Positions 1 to 9,088 are shown, numbered from the stretch's first letter. The stretch: DNA of 64,000 bases from Mediterraneibacter gnavus ATCC 29149 (GCF_008121495.1 NZ_CP043051.1:2065001-2129000), one strand, 5' to 3'. Numbers and translations: made by a program. Notes: generated by a model not told the origin, from the letters alone.

Positions 1-1362
<1,362 letters not shown>

Positions 1363-1437
1363 AAGCAAGGTGATAGGAAAAGGATGATTCTTTGTATGCA
1401 GTTTTGAAGGTACAGGAAATACAGATGGAATGAGAGG

Positions 1438-1462
1438 CAGCACCGTATGGTGTTGTTTTTTT
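1438..1462 (+). terminator. Rho-independent terminator of the rRNA operon
   Basis: A 7-bp stem (CAGCACC / GGTGTTG, one G-U pair) with a four-base loop is followed at once by seven T residues. It lies 75 bases after the 23S end and closes the operon with no 5S gene in between. Confidence 0.75.
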
Positions 1463-1525
1463 GTGTTGTTACTGTTTCTACGAATCTTTTGCTTTAAAAT
1501 GACGAAATTTGGCGATAAGAAGACG

Positions 1526-1554
1526 GTGACTGGGATGTATATTAATGCTATAAT
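1526..1554 (+). promoter_or_regulatory. Possible sigma-A promoter of the lipoprotein gene
   Basis: A perfect TATAAT lies at 1549-1554, with a weak -35 (GTGACT) 17 bases upstream. It sits 31 bases before the lipoprotein start. The -35 match is poor, so confidence is limited. Confidence 0.45.
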
Positions 1555-1585
1555 GAAGAAAAATAAGAAAAGGAGTAGAGAACTT

Positions 1586-2266
1586 ATGAAGAATATGGGG
1601 AAAAAGATACGCTACATAGCATTTTTTATCGGAGTATGTGTCTTGCTTGCAGGATGTGGGAAGAAATTTGATGCCAGTGGTTATACCAAGGCAGTTTTGG
1701 ATGTAAGTTATAAAAACGAAATTCAGAAGTATGTAGAATTAACAGGGGCGGATGAAAAGGAAGCGGATAAAATATTTGAAGATAATCTTCAAAACAACAT
1801 GGATATAATGCTACAAGAATTTTCCGGCTATGAATTGCCGGATGAGTTGGAAGAAAAGTATCGAAAGTTGTTTAGCGATATGATGAAGCAAGTAAAATAT
1901 ACAGTTGCAGAGGCAAAAGAAGTAGAAAATAAAAATTTCACGGTAGATGTAAAAGTAGAGCCTATGTTAATCTTTAATGATACCTATCAGGAGCTTCAGA
2001 AACAGACAGAAGATTATGCTACTCAGGTTAGTAATGAAGTGATGAATGGAGCATCCTTACCGTCTGAGACAGATATGCAGACACATGTTTTTGAAATTTA
2101 TCATGATATTTTGCGGAATTATCTGGATCAGGGGATGAAATACGGGGATCCGGAGACGATTACAGTACATGTAAACAAGGATGATAAAAATGTATATACG
2201 ATTGCTGATGAAGACATTTCTAAAATAGATGGGAAAGTGATGGCAATGGATGTAATTGAACAATAA
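1586..2266 (+). CDS. Secreted lipoprotein, DUF5105-like
   Basis: A 226-residue lipoprotein. The ATG at 1586 was chosen because AAAGGAG lies just upstream and because translation then opens with a proper lipoprotein signal: basic MKNMGKKIR, a hydrophobic core, then lipobox VLLAGC with the acceptor Cys near residue 22. The open frame extends further upstream but with no such start. The mature part is charged and probably helical, and resembles Firmicutes surface lipoproteins annotated DUF5105. The function is not known and that family match is from memory. It is a single-gene transcript between an rRNA terminator and its own terminator at 2273. Confidence 0.85.
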   Translation: MKNMGKKIRYIAFFIGVCVLLAGCGKKFDASGYTKAVLDVSYKNEIQKYVELTGADEKEADKIFEDNLQNNMDIMLQEFSGYELPDELEEKYRKLFSDMMKQVKYTVAEAKEVENKNFTVDVKVEPMLIFNDTYQELQKQTEDYATQVSNEVMNGASLPSETDMQTHVFEIYHDILRNYLDQGMKYGDPETITVHVNKDDKNVYTIADEDISKIDGKVMAMDVIEQ

Positions 2267-2272
2267 AAACAG

Positions 2273-2305
2273 AGTGCACCTGACTTTTTGGGTGCACTGT
2301 TTGTT
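2273..2305 (+). terminator. Terminator of the lipoprotein gene
   Basis: A perfect 8-bp stem AGTGCACC / GGTGCACT with a 10-base loop is followed by a T-rich tail. It starts six bases after the lipoprotein stop codon. Confidence 0.85.
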
Positions 2306-2362
2306 TGTAAATGATGTTAGAAATAAAATATTTTGAATTGTAGAAAAAATTCAAAAATTTTC

Positions 2363-2391
2363 TTGACAAACAGAGGAATAACAGGTATACT
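2363..2391 (+). promoter_or_regulatory. Promoter of tRNA-Trp
   Basis: TTGACA (2363-2368), a 17-base spacer and TATACT (2386-2391) form a near-consensus sigma-A promoter. It lies 28 bases upstream of the mature tRNA 5' end. Confidence 0.85.
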
Positions 2392-2419
2392 TAACGAGTA
2401 TTCAAGAGATACACCATAT

Positions 2420-2490
2420 AGGGGATTGGTCAAATGGTATGATAGGGGTCTCCAAAACCTTTGGTGGGAGTTCGATTCTCTCATCCCCTG
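2420..2490 (+). tRNA. trnW: tRNA-Trp (anticodon CCA)
   Basis: A full cloverleaf can be folded. The acceptor stem AGGGGAT / ATCCCCT pairs over 7 bp, the D-arm and anticodon stem follow, and the loop CTCCAAA gives anticodon CCA. The T-arm is GGGAG TTCGATT CTCTC and the discriminator is G2490. The CCA end is not encoded. The last ~20 bases double as the attachment site of the integrated element, so the present 3' end was brought in by that element. Confidence 0.95.
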
Positions 2491-2492
2491 TT
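2471..2492 (+). repeat. attL direct repeat (tRNA-Trp T-arm/acceptor)
   Basis: This 22-bp core is identical to 4975-4996. The sequence that follows (to about 2580) also resembles the flank after the right copy, sharing blocks such as TCGTGAAAAG, AGAAATGGA, TTTTACGG and ATAGAGGTAATCAAA. Confidence 0.85.
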
Positions 2493-2573
2493 TAAAAAGA
2501 TCGTGAAAAGCCTTAGAAATGGAGGTTTTTACGGATCTCATCTATTACCGAGAATATAGAGGTAATCAAAAAG

Positions 2574-2604
2574 GTAATCAAACAAATGTTTGGTTACTTT
2601 TTTT
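2574..2604 (+). terminator. Hairpin plus T-run; also inverted integrase arm-type sites
   Basis: An 11-bp stem (GTAATCAAACA / TGTTTGGTTAC, one G-U) is followed by seven T residues and could terminate tRNA transcription. The stem arms contain GTAATCAAA-type words that recur near both ends of the element (2560-2582, 4865-4899, 5066-5074). These look like binding sites for the integrase N-terminal domain, so the site may have two roles. Confidence 0.55.
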
Positions 2605-2659
2605 CTGCTCAAAATCATTTCCTTGTCTGCTTATTTTCAGTAAACAGCGTTCCGCAGGA

Positions 2660-2704
2660 TGCCCCGAGCGACGGTTCCTAACAGGGCGGCGGGTCGGCGG
2701 GGCA
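2660..2704 (+). other. GC-rich imperfect stem-loop island in the AT-rich element
   Basis: The outer stem TGCCCCG (2660-2666) pairs with CGGGGCA (2698-2704), with an inner CGAC/GTCG pairing and a G-rich loop. The block 2650-2715 is far more GC-rich than everything around it and has no convincing open frame. It could be a small structured RNA, a transfer-origin-like site or acquired DNA. I do not recognise it. Confidence 0.4.
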
Positions 2705-2764
2705 AGCGTCTTATGTCATGATAGTTGTTGTTACTCTAAATATATGAATTAGAAAATAATAAAA

Positions 2765-2783
2765 AAGCACCAAAACGGTGCTT
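2765..2783 (-). terminator. Terminator of the XRE repressor gene (minus strand)
   Basis: A 7-bp perfect stem AAGCACC / GGTGCTT with a five-base loop. Read on the minus strand it is followed by a T-rich run. It lies 41 bases beyond the repressor stop codon. Confidence 0.65.
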
Positions 2784-2823
2784 AGAATATGCAAAATAAT
2801 GCTTGCATTATTATATTTTTTAT

Positions 2824-3030
2824 TTACTTTTTGTCGGATAAACCCAAGATATAGTCCGAGGAAACACCAAAATAAAGACAAAGTTTAATTAGAATTGAAA
2901 TTGGTATTTCACGTTTTCCGTTTTCATATTGTGAGTAAGTATTTTGTGCAATGTTTAAGTAAGCACAAATATTTTTCTGTGTAAGATCACGATCTTCTCT
3001 TAATGCTTTGATTCTTTCCCAATATTCCAT
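2824..3030 (-). CDS. XRE-family transcriptional regulator (helix-turn-helix)
   Basis: A 68-residue protein that is almost entirely a Cro/C1-type HTH_3 domain. It contains the typical DLTQKNICAYLNI helix pair, the recognition segment NTYSQYENGKREI, and a closing YFGVSSDYILGLSD. The start was placed at the second Met (MEYWERIK), where the domain begins and a GAGG lies upstream; an upstream ATG at 3048 would add six residues. It is divergent from the exported-protein gene, with two identical 17-bp words in the shared control region. It probably represses the element's own genes, as in phages and integrative elements. Confidence 0.85.
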   Translation of the reverse strand: MEYWERIKALREDRDLTQKNICAYLNIAQNTYSQYENGKREIPISILIKLCLYFGVSSDYILGLSDKK

Positions 3031-3090
3031 ATATATTCTATACCTCATTTATAGAATATATTATCAAAATCTTAGTTTTATATTGTTTAA

Positions 3091-3140
3091 TATCACAAAA
3101 TGAGATATACTATACGCGAAGAATATCACAAAATGAGATA
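3091..3140. promoter_or_regulatory. Tandem 17-bp operator-like repeats in the divergent control region
   Basis: TATCACAAAATGAGATA occurs identically at 3091-3107 and 3124-3140, 33 bases apart, or about three helical turns. A related inverted word (CTCATTTATAGA) lies at 3045-3056 over the repressor start. The second copy ends 19 bases before the ATG of the exported-protein gene. The arrangement fits co-operative binding of the XRE protein, though this is inferred and not shown. Confidence 0.6.
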
Positions 3141-3159
3141 ATACTAGGAGGAAAAAAGA

Positions 3160-3531
3160 ATGAGGAAAAAAGTTGTTGTTGCGTTGGTAGCTGCTATGTC
3201 TTTGACGATTGCAGGAACTGGAACCGTATTTGCTATGAATAATTTTCATATGCATGGAGAAAATTGTGAATATTCCTTTTGGCGGATTAAACGAATTTTA
3301 GAGCAGGACTACGATTACAGACTGGAAAAAGTCGGGCAGGGATACAAAGCAAACCGCAGAGCAGGTTATACAGAACGCTATAATCTGATTAGAAATTCAG
3401 ATAACAAGATTTTGTTAGAGTGGATCAAACTGGATGGACTACGAAAGGTCTTAGGCGAAGCAGGTTATCCATTGCATGATGAAAAATCCAGAAACAAAAA
3501 AGTTTCTGATAGTAGGAACAGAAAGGAGTAA
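3160..3531 (+). CDS. Small exported protein of unknown function, element cargo
   Basis: A 123-residue protein with an excellent ribosome site (AGGAGG 11 bases upstream). The N-terminus is a classic Sec signal peptide: MRKK, a hydrophobic core, then TVFA with cleavage expected near residue 25. The mature part begins MNNFHMHGENC and contains a WRIKRILEQDYDYRLEKVGQ segment and many basic residues. There is no membrane anchor and no sortase motif. I do not recognise a family. It occupies the place where an excisionase often sits in small integrative elements, but an exported protein cannot do that job. It appears to be under XRE control. Confidence 0.8.
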   Translation: MRKKVVVALVAAMSLTIAGTGTVFAMNNFHMHGENCEYSFWRIKRILEQDYDYRLEKVGQGYKANRRAGYTERYNLIRNSDNKILLEWIKLDGLRKVLGEAGYPLHDEKSRNKKVSDSRNRKE

Positions 3532-3639
3532 AATCAATACGCCAAACGTATCGAATGTAGAGCTATGTAAAGTAAAGCAGTTCAAATTTTTCGGGCAGTA
3601 AGTTATTGATTTTAAAGCAGCGTATGAATTAGTAATAAT

Positions 3640-4863
3640 ATGCAAAAAGAAGAAGTTACAGAAGCAGAGTTGTTGAATTATATTAAAGAGAATGATAAAA
3701 TCAAGCTAGATGAGATCCGTATAGAATATGAGATGAAAAAATATGAGGAATTATTAAGTAAACATTCATATGATATATGGAGAGGTAAAAATGGAAAATG
3801 GTATACTTATTTTCCAGATGAAGAAAAAGGGAGAGTTTTAAAGAAGAGGAATACAAGAGAAGAAATAGAAGACTTGATTATTGCATTTTACAAGGAGAAA
3901 GAGGAAAATCCAACGGTTGAAGAAGTGTTCAGACTATGGTTAAGTAAAAAGTTAGAATACAAAGAGATTCAAAAAGGAAGCGCAGACCGTTATGAAACAG
4001 ATTTTGAAAGATTTCTTGTGAAAACGAATTTCTCTAAAAGACGAATGAAACAAATAGCTGCTGATGAGTTAGAAGATTTTATTAGATTGCAAGTTGCACA
4101 GAATGAATTGACCATGAAAGCATATTCTGGACTTAGAACAATTATCAGAGGTACTTGGATGTTTGCCAAAAAGAAAAAGTGGACAGATATATCTATATCA
4201 CAATTTTTTGGAGATTTGGATATTTCAAGGAGAGCCTTTAAGAAAGTTGTTAAAGATGAGAAAAACGAGGTTTTTTCTGAAGATGAAATTCCAGTTATAG
4301 TAGACTATTTGAAAAAGAATGTTACTATTTGGAACTTAGGTGTTTTACTTGTGTTACAAACGGGAGTTCGTGTTGGAGAACTATCAGCATTAAAACCTTG
4401 TGACTGGGATGGCAAAAACATTTTAAGAGTTCGGCGTACAGAGATTCGGTATAAGAATGAAAAAGGGAAAAATGTTGTAGATGTGAGAGAGTTTGCAAAG
4501 ACAGAAGCAGGCATGCGAGATATTATTCTTTCGGATGGTGGGATAGAAACATTGAAGAAAATTCTTGAATTGAATCCAGATGGGGAAAATCTTTTTGAAA
4601 ATGAGTCTGGAAAACGTATTCGTGGAAATACTTTTAATAAACGATTAGACATAGTATTGAATAAAGTGGATTTGCATCATAGGTCTATCCATAAAGGTAG
4701 AAAAACATATGGTACAACACTAATAGATTCTGGTTGTGAGGATTCTTTAGTAATGAAGCAAATGGGGCATACTACAATAGAAACAAGTCGTAAATATTAC
4801 TACTATTCAAATAAGACAAAGGCACATCAAATTGAACAGATCAAACGAGCGGTTAATATTTGA
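3640..4863 (+). CDS. int: Tyrosine recombinase / integrase
   Basis: A 407-residue phage-type integrase. Residues ~45-75 form an arm-binding-like N-terminal region and ~90-190 the SAM-like core-binding domain. The catalytic domain shows Arg in TGVRVGELSAL (~residue 245), the H-x-x-R box HKGRKTYGT (~350), and MGHTTIETSRKYYYY with the second His and the nucleophilic Tyr (~375-388). The organisation is that of Tn916/ICE-type integrases. The start at 3640 has no clear Shine-Dalgarno, so the true start is uncertain. It lies at the right end, next to repeated GTAATCAAA words and attR, and presumably catalyses insertion into tRNA-Trp. Confidence 0.95.
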   Translation: MQKEEVTEAELLNYIKENDKIKLDEIRIEYEMKKYEELLSKHSYDIWRGKNGKWYTYFPDEEKGRVLKKRNTREEIEDLIIAFYKEKEENPTVEEVFRLWLSKKLEYKEIQKGSADRYETDFERFLVKTNFSKRRMKQIAADELEDFIRLQVAQNELTMKAYSGLRTIIRGTWMFAKKKKWTDISISQFFGDLDISRRAFKKVVKDEKNEVFSEDEIPVIVDYLKKNVTIWNLGVLLVLQTGVRVGELSALKPCDWDGKNILRVRRTEIRYKNEKGKNVVDVREFAKTEAGMRDIILSDGGIETLKKILELNPDGENLFENESGKRIRGNTFNKRLDIVLNKVDLHHRSIHKGRKTYGTTLIDSGCEDSLVMKQMGHTTIETSRKYYYYSNKTKAHQIEQIKRAVNI

Positions 4864-4864
4864 A

Positions 4865-4899
4865 AAGGTAATCAAAAAGTAATCAAAAGTAATCAAAAA
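4865..4899 (+). repeat. Triplicate GTAATCAAA integrase arm-type sites
   Basis: Three close direct copies of (G)GTAATCAAA follow the integrase stop codon. Further copies lie at 2560-2582 inside the left end and at 5066-5074 beyond attR. Short direct repeats at both ends of an integrase-bearing element are typical arm-type binding sites. The rest of 4900-4974 is AT-rich with no gene. Confidence 0.55.
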
Positions 4900-4974
4900 A
4901 CGTAAAGAAAGAAGAGAGAAAAAACTTGAAGAAATAAAGGAATTTAAGCGATTTTAATTCTAAAAAAGACAGGA

Positions 4975-4996
4975 TTCGATTCTCTCATCCCCTGTT
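4975..4996 (+). repeat. attR direct repeat (displaced tRNA-Trp 3' end)
   Basis: This is an exact 22-bp copy of 2471-2492. The 80 bases that follow resemble the sequence just inside the left end of the element and include another AGAGGTAATCAAA word at 5063-5075. The flank may therefore be a relic of a related earlier insertion. Confidence 0.85.
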
Positions 4997-5108
4997 CTTA
5001 GGAAGTCGTGAAAAGTTCTAGAAATGGAAGATTTTACGGCTTTTATTTATTATCAAAAATATAGAGGTAATCAAAGTTCCTCTTGAACAGAACCAACGAT
5101 AAAAAGTT

Positions 5109-5137
5109 TTGACTTTTTCTAAAACATGTGATAAAAT
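5109..5137 (+). promoter_or_regulatory. Promoter of the molybdoenzyme operon
   Basis: TTGACT, a 17-base spacer and TAAAAT form a good sigma-A promoter about 100 bases upstream of the first gene. I saw no molybdenum-cofactor riboswitch fold in the leader. Confidence 0.65.
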
Positions 5138-5236
5138 TTATAAGGTTAAAATAAAGTGTGAATGATAAGTACATTTGCACTTTTTTTATGCCTTGAGAAC
5201 AAAAGAGTGAAAGATACAAAAGAGAGGAGAAGAATT

Positions 5237-6049
5237 TTGCTTACGATTACAGATTATGTGAAAGCAAAGACTTTGGAAGAAGCTTACGAATTGAACCAGG
5301 CGAGAAACAGCCGTGTAATGGGCGGAATGATGTGGATGCGTCTTGGAAATGCGAGAGTAAAGACAGTAATCGATCTGTCAGAGCTTGGTCTTGATCAGAT
5401 TGAAGAGACAGACCATGTATTTAAAATCGGGGCGATGTGTACTTTGAGACAGCTGGAGTTACATCAGGGATTACGTGAAATGTATGGCGACGGAATTGCA
5501 GAGTGTGTCCGCCACATTGTTGGAGTGCAGTTTCGAAATCAGGCGACAGTCGGCGGAAGTATATATGGAAGATTTGGATTTTCAGATGTACTGACGGCAT
5601 TATTGGCTTTGGATACATTTGTGGAGTTATATAATGGAGGAATTATTCGACTTTCGGAATTTGTAAATCGTAAAAAAGATAAGGATCTTCTTCTCTCTAT
5701 TATAATAAGAAAAAGCAAGCGTTCCTTCCGCTATGATTCAGTACGGCAAACCAAAACAGATTTTCCGGTGATTGCATGTTCTGTTGTCACTGGAATGGTC
5801 AACGGAGTAGAGTCCTGGTACTTTTCAGTGGGAGCAAGACCGATGAAAGCAGCACTGTTAGAAAAGCAGTGGGAGATTCCGGCAGATATTTCGGAAGAAG
5901 AAATCCGGGAATATGCAAAAATAGTAGCTTCAGAATTTGAGTATGGAACCAATATGAGAGGAAGTGCAAAGTATCGTCAGCATCTGGCAGAGGTACTGAT
6001 CTTCAGAGAGATGCGTTCAATCATCACGGAGGGAAGAGCATGGAAGTAA
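5237..6049 (+). CDS. Xanthine dehydrogenase-type FAD-binding subunit
   Basis: A 270-residue protein of the CO dehydrogenase/xanthine dehydrogenase medium-subunit family. It passes electrons from the iron-sulfur subunit to FAD. The FAD-domain signatures are visible: RVMGGMMWMRLG near the N-terminus and RNQATVGGSIYGRFGFSD (~residues 95-115). A TTG start at 5237 is preferred because AGAGGAG sits seven bases upstream and LTITDYVKAKTLEEAYEL is the normal family N-terminus. The open frame continues upstream only through AT-rich DNA. It overlaps the next gene by 10 bases, so it is the first gene of a three-gene operon. Confidence 0.88.
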   Translation: MLTITDYVKAKTLEEAYELNQARNSRVMGGMMWMRLGNARVKTVIDLSELGLDQIEETDHVFKIGAMCTLRQLELHQGLREMYGDGIAECVRHIVGVQFRNQATVGGSIYGRFGFSDVLTALLALDTFVELYNGGIIRLSEFVNRKKDKDLLLSIIIRKSKRSFRYDSVRQTKTDFPVIACSVVTGMVNGVESWYFSVGARPMKAALLEKQWEIPADISEEEIREYAKIVASEFEYGTNMRGSAKYRQHLAEVLIFREMRSIITEGRAWK

Positions 6050-6537
6050 GGTTTAAATTAAATGGAAAACAGGTATCGGCAGAAGTATCCGGAGATACCA
6101 TACTTCTGGATGTATTGAGAAATTTAGGATGCTACAGTGTGAAATGTGGGTGCGAGACAACAAACTGCGGACTTTGTACAGTCTGGATCAATGGAAAATC
6201 CAGACTTTCCTGCTCGATTCTGGCAGCAGGGATCGAGGGGCAGGAAGTGACGACTCTGGAAGGGCTGAAAGAGGAAGCAGAAGAGTTCGGTGCATTTCTT
6301 GCACAGGAAGGTGCAGAACAGTGTGGATTCTGCTCTCCGGGATTTATTATGAATGTGCTGGCAATGGTGCGGGAGTTAGAAAATCCAACGATTGAAGAAA
6401 TGAAAGAATATTTATCAGGAAATTTGTGCAGATGTACCGGATATATGGGACAGCTTCGGGCAATCCGGAAATATATGGCGGTGAAAAAGCAGAGTGAGAA
6501 AGAGAAGGAGGTGCAGGCATGGGGAACAGAGTGGTAA
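6040..6537 (+). CDS. Xanthine dehydrogenase-type [2Fe-2S] subunit
   Basis: A 165-residue small subunit carrying two [2Fe-2S] clusters. The plant-ferredoxin-like cluster uses CGCETTNCGLC and a later Cys (RLSC), about residues 37-60. The second cluster uses CGFCSPG and LCRCTGY, about residues 98-135. The length is typical for the family. It overlaps the FAD subunit gene upstream and the large subunit gene downstream, so the three are translationally coupled. Confidence 0.94.
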   Translation: MEVRFKLNGKQVSAEVSGDTILLDVLRNLGCYSVKCGCETTNCGLCTVWINGKSRLSCSILAAGIEGQEVTTLEGLKEEAEEFGAFLAQEGAEQCGFCSPGFIMNVLAMVRELENPTIEEMKEYLSGNLCRCTGYMGQLRAIRKYMAVKKQSEKEKEVQAWGTEW

Positions 6538-8804
6538 GTCAGGCCATTCCGAAAGTGGATTATAAGGCGCTGGTAACAGGAAAGGCAGTTTACACAGATG
6601 ATCTGGCGGCAAAAGACAGTCTTGTTGTTAAAGTATTAAGGAGTCCTCATGCACATGCATTGATTCAGGATATCAATCTGACAAGGGCAGAACTGGTTCC
6701 GGATATTGAATGTATTCTGACATACAAAGATTGTCCGGACAAGCGGTTTACGATGGCGGGACAAACATATCCGGAGCCGAGTCCTTATGACAGACTGATC
6801 CTGGATCAGAGAGTCCGTTTTGTAGGAGATGCAGTTGCGATCGTTGCCGGACGGACAAAAGAAGCGGTAAATAAGGCGTTAAAATTGATCAAAGTAAAGT
6901 ATGAGGTATTAGAGCCTGTACTTGATTTTCATAAAGCCAAAGACAATCCGATTCTGGTGCATCCGGAAGAAAACTGGAAGAGTCTGTGTCCGGTAGGGGC
7001 AGACAACAAGCGAAATCTCTGTGCACATGACAGCTGTGAAGAGGGAGATATAGAAGCGGTTCTGGCAAACTGTGAGTATATCATTGATCAGGTGTATCAT
7101 ACAAAGGCAAACCAGCAGGCAATGATGGAAACATTCAGAACATATACATATCTGGATACGTATGGAAGATTGAATGTCCTTTCGTCCACACAGGTTCCGT
7201 TCCATGTACGGCGGATTCTTGCAAATGCATTGGATATTCCAAAGTCGAAGATTCGTGTGATCAAGCCAAGGATCGGAGGCGGTTTCGGGGCAAAACAGTC
7301 TGTTGTCTCAGAAGTTTATCCGGCACTGGTAACATGGAAAACGGGAAAACCGGCAAAGATGATTTTTACAAGAGAAGAATCTATGATTGCATCCTCTCCG
7401 CGGCATGAGATGGAGGTTCATGTCCGTCTTGGAGCTGATAAAGACGGAATTATTCAGGGAATAGATGTCTATACGCTTTCCAATACAGGAGCGTTTGGGG
7501 AACACGGACCGACAACAGTTGGACTTTCCGGTCACAAATCGATTCCTCTGTACGGGAAGGCGAAAGCATTCCGTTTTGCTTATGACGTGGTATACACGAA
7601 TGTAATGTCAGCCGGTGCTTATCGTGGATATGGTGCAACACAGGGCTTGTTTGCAGTAGAGTCTGCAGTCAATGAGCTGGCAGAAAAAATGAATATGGAT
7701 CCGGTCACGCTGCGTGAGAAAAATATGGTTCGTCAGGGGCAGGTAATGCCTGCATATTACGGGGAGACGGCAAACAGCTGTGCCCTGGATAAGTGTATGG
7801 AAAAGGCAAAAGAAATGATGAAATGGGATGAAAAATTCCCGAGCCGTGATATGGGAAATGGAAAAGTCAGAGGTGTCGGTGTGGCAATGGCAATGCAGGG
7901 CTCAGGTATTTCCGCTGTAGATACAGCATCTGTTGGAATTAAAGTGAACGATGATGGATTCTACAGTCTCTTGATTGGTGCTTCAGATATGGGAACAGGG
8001 TGTGACACGATTTTGTCACAGATGGCAGCAGAATGTCTGGACTGTGAGATGGATGAGATTATTGTGCATGGAGTGGATACAGATTCTTCTCCTTATGATA
8101 CAGGTTCCTATGCATCAAGTACTACATATGTGACAGGAATGGCAGTCGTACGTACCTGTGAAACACTAAAAGACAAACTTTGCGAAAAAGGTGCACAGTA
8201 CCTGGGATGTGATGTGGACGATGTGGATTTTGACGGACAGTGTGTTGTGAATATCAAAACAGGTACATCCATTTCGAGAGCGGAAATCGGAAACCGTGTG
8301 ATGTGCAACAATGAAGAGGCGCTCTATGCCAGTGAGGCATACAGCTCACCGATTTCACCGCCGCCGTTTATGGTTGGAATGGCGGAAGTGGAGATTGACA
8401 AAGAAACCGGAGAACTGGAATTGATTGATTATGTGGCAGTAGTAGATTGTGGAACGGTAGTGAATCCAAGTCTGGCGAGAGTACAGACAGAGGGAGGACT
8501 TGCGCAGGGAATCGGAATGGCCATGTATGAAGATGTCATCTATAATGCAAAAGGAAAAAATTACAGCAATTCCTTTATGCAGTATAAAATCCCAAGCCGT
8601 CTGGATGTGGGCAATATCCGGGTGGAATTTGAAAGCAGCTACGAGCCGACAGGCCCGTTTGGAGCGAAATCGATAGGCGAGATTGTGATCAATACGCCGT
8701 CCCCTGCGATTGCAAGTGCAGTCAGCCATGCGGTCGGAGTAAAAGTGAGAGAACTTCCGATCACCGCAGAAAAAGTATTCTGGGGGATGCAGGAAGAAGA
8801 TTAA
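6519..8804 (+). CDS. Xanthine dehydrogenase-type molybdopterin-binding subunit
   Basis: A 761-residue large subunit that should bind molybdopterin-cytosine dinucleotide and perform the hydroxylation. Visible family signatures are VTGKAVYTDD (N-terminus), GGGFGAKQS (~residue 255), AYRGYGATQG (~370), GTGCDT in the cofactor loop (~490) and FGAKSIGE, whose Glu matches the catalytic glutamate of xanthine dehydrogenases (~720). A strong AGGAGG precedes the ATG. Purine hydroxylation is the likely activity, but nicotinate or other heterocycle hydroxylases share this architecture and the substrate cannot be told from sequence alone. Confidence 0.92.
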   Translation: MGNRVVSQAIPKVDYKALVTGKAVYTDDLAAKDSLVVKVLRSPHAHALIQDINLTRAELVPDIECILTYKDCPDKRFTMAGQTYPEPSPYDRLILDQRVRFVGDAVAIVAGRTKEAVNKALKLIKVKYEVLEPVLDFHKAKDNPILVHPEENWKSLCPVGADNKRNLCAHDSCEEGDIEAVLANCEYIIDQVYHTKANQQAMMETFRTYTYLDTYGRLNVLSSTQVPFHVRRILANALDIPKSKIRVIKPRIGGGFGAKQSVVSEVYPALVTWKTGKPAKMIFTREESMIASSPRHEMEVHVRLGADKDGIIQGIDVYTLSNTGAFGEHGPTTVGLSGHKSIPLYGKAKAFRFAYDVVYTNVMSAGAYRGYGATQGLFAVESAVNELAEKMNMDPVTLREKNMVRQGQVMPAYYGETANSCALDKCMEKAKEMMKWDEKFPSRDMGNGKVRGVGVAMAMQGSGISAVDTASVGIKVNDDGFYSLLIGASDMGTGCDTILSQMAAECLDCEMDEIIVHGVDTDSSPYDTGSYASSTTYVTGMAVVRTCETLKDKLCEKGAQYLGCDVDDVDFDGQCVVNIKTGTSISRAEIGNRVMCNNEEALYASEAYSSPISPPPFMVGMAEVEIDKETGELELIDYVAVVDCGTVVNPSLARVQTEGGLAQGIGMAMYEDVIYNAKGKNYSNSFMQYKIPSRLDVGNIRVEFESSYEPTGPFGAKSIGEIVINTPSPAIASAVSHAVGVKVRELPITAEKVFWGMQEED

Positions 8805-8808
8805 GAAA

Positions 8809-8849
8809 AATCTCCATATCCGATGAAAATCGGATGTGGAGATTTTTTT
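8809..8849 (+). terminator. Terminator of the molybdoenzyme operon
   Basis: A 16-bp stem (AATCTCCATATCCGAT and its complement, one G-U) with a four-base loop and a T-run immediately follows the last stop codon. The remaining ~240 bases to the next gene hold only a TATAAT near 8926 and no gene. Confidence 0.9.
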
Positions 8850-9088
8850 AGAAAGTGACTTTGTGAAAGAGTAACAAAAACGAGAAAAATAGAAAAAACA
8901 GCTGTACTGCTCTACAGAAGCATGTTATAATCATCTACATCAATAAGAACAAATCTGGTAAATTCTTATTCTTATTAATCTGCATACATTTCTTAATGTT
9001 GTAAAAATCTCAGTCAAATAAACAATGCATTGCTTATGAAAATATGTTTCCAAAAAACAATATAAAAATAAAAGAAGGAGTTTATTGT

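Larger units (their letters stand above)
2471..4996 (+). mobile_element. Mini integrative element in the tRNA-Trp 3' end
   Basis: A 22-bp perfect direct repeat (2471-2492 and 4975-4996) flanks an AT-rich insert of about 2.5 kb. The insert holds an XRE repressor, an exported protein and a tyrosine integrase. The repeat corresponds to the T-loop to acceptor end of tRNA-Trp, the usual target of such integrases, and the element restores the tRNA. No relaxase, replication gene, capsid gene or recognisable excisionase is present. It is therefore either a remnant or a satellite that depends on a helper for transfer. Confidence 0.85.

Noticed and set aside
2519-2752. 77-residue open frame right after tRNA-Trp
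   Set aside because: It runs through the att repeat flank, a terminator hairpin and a GC-rich hairpin, has no ribosome site and no protein-like pattern.
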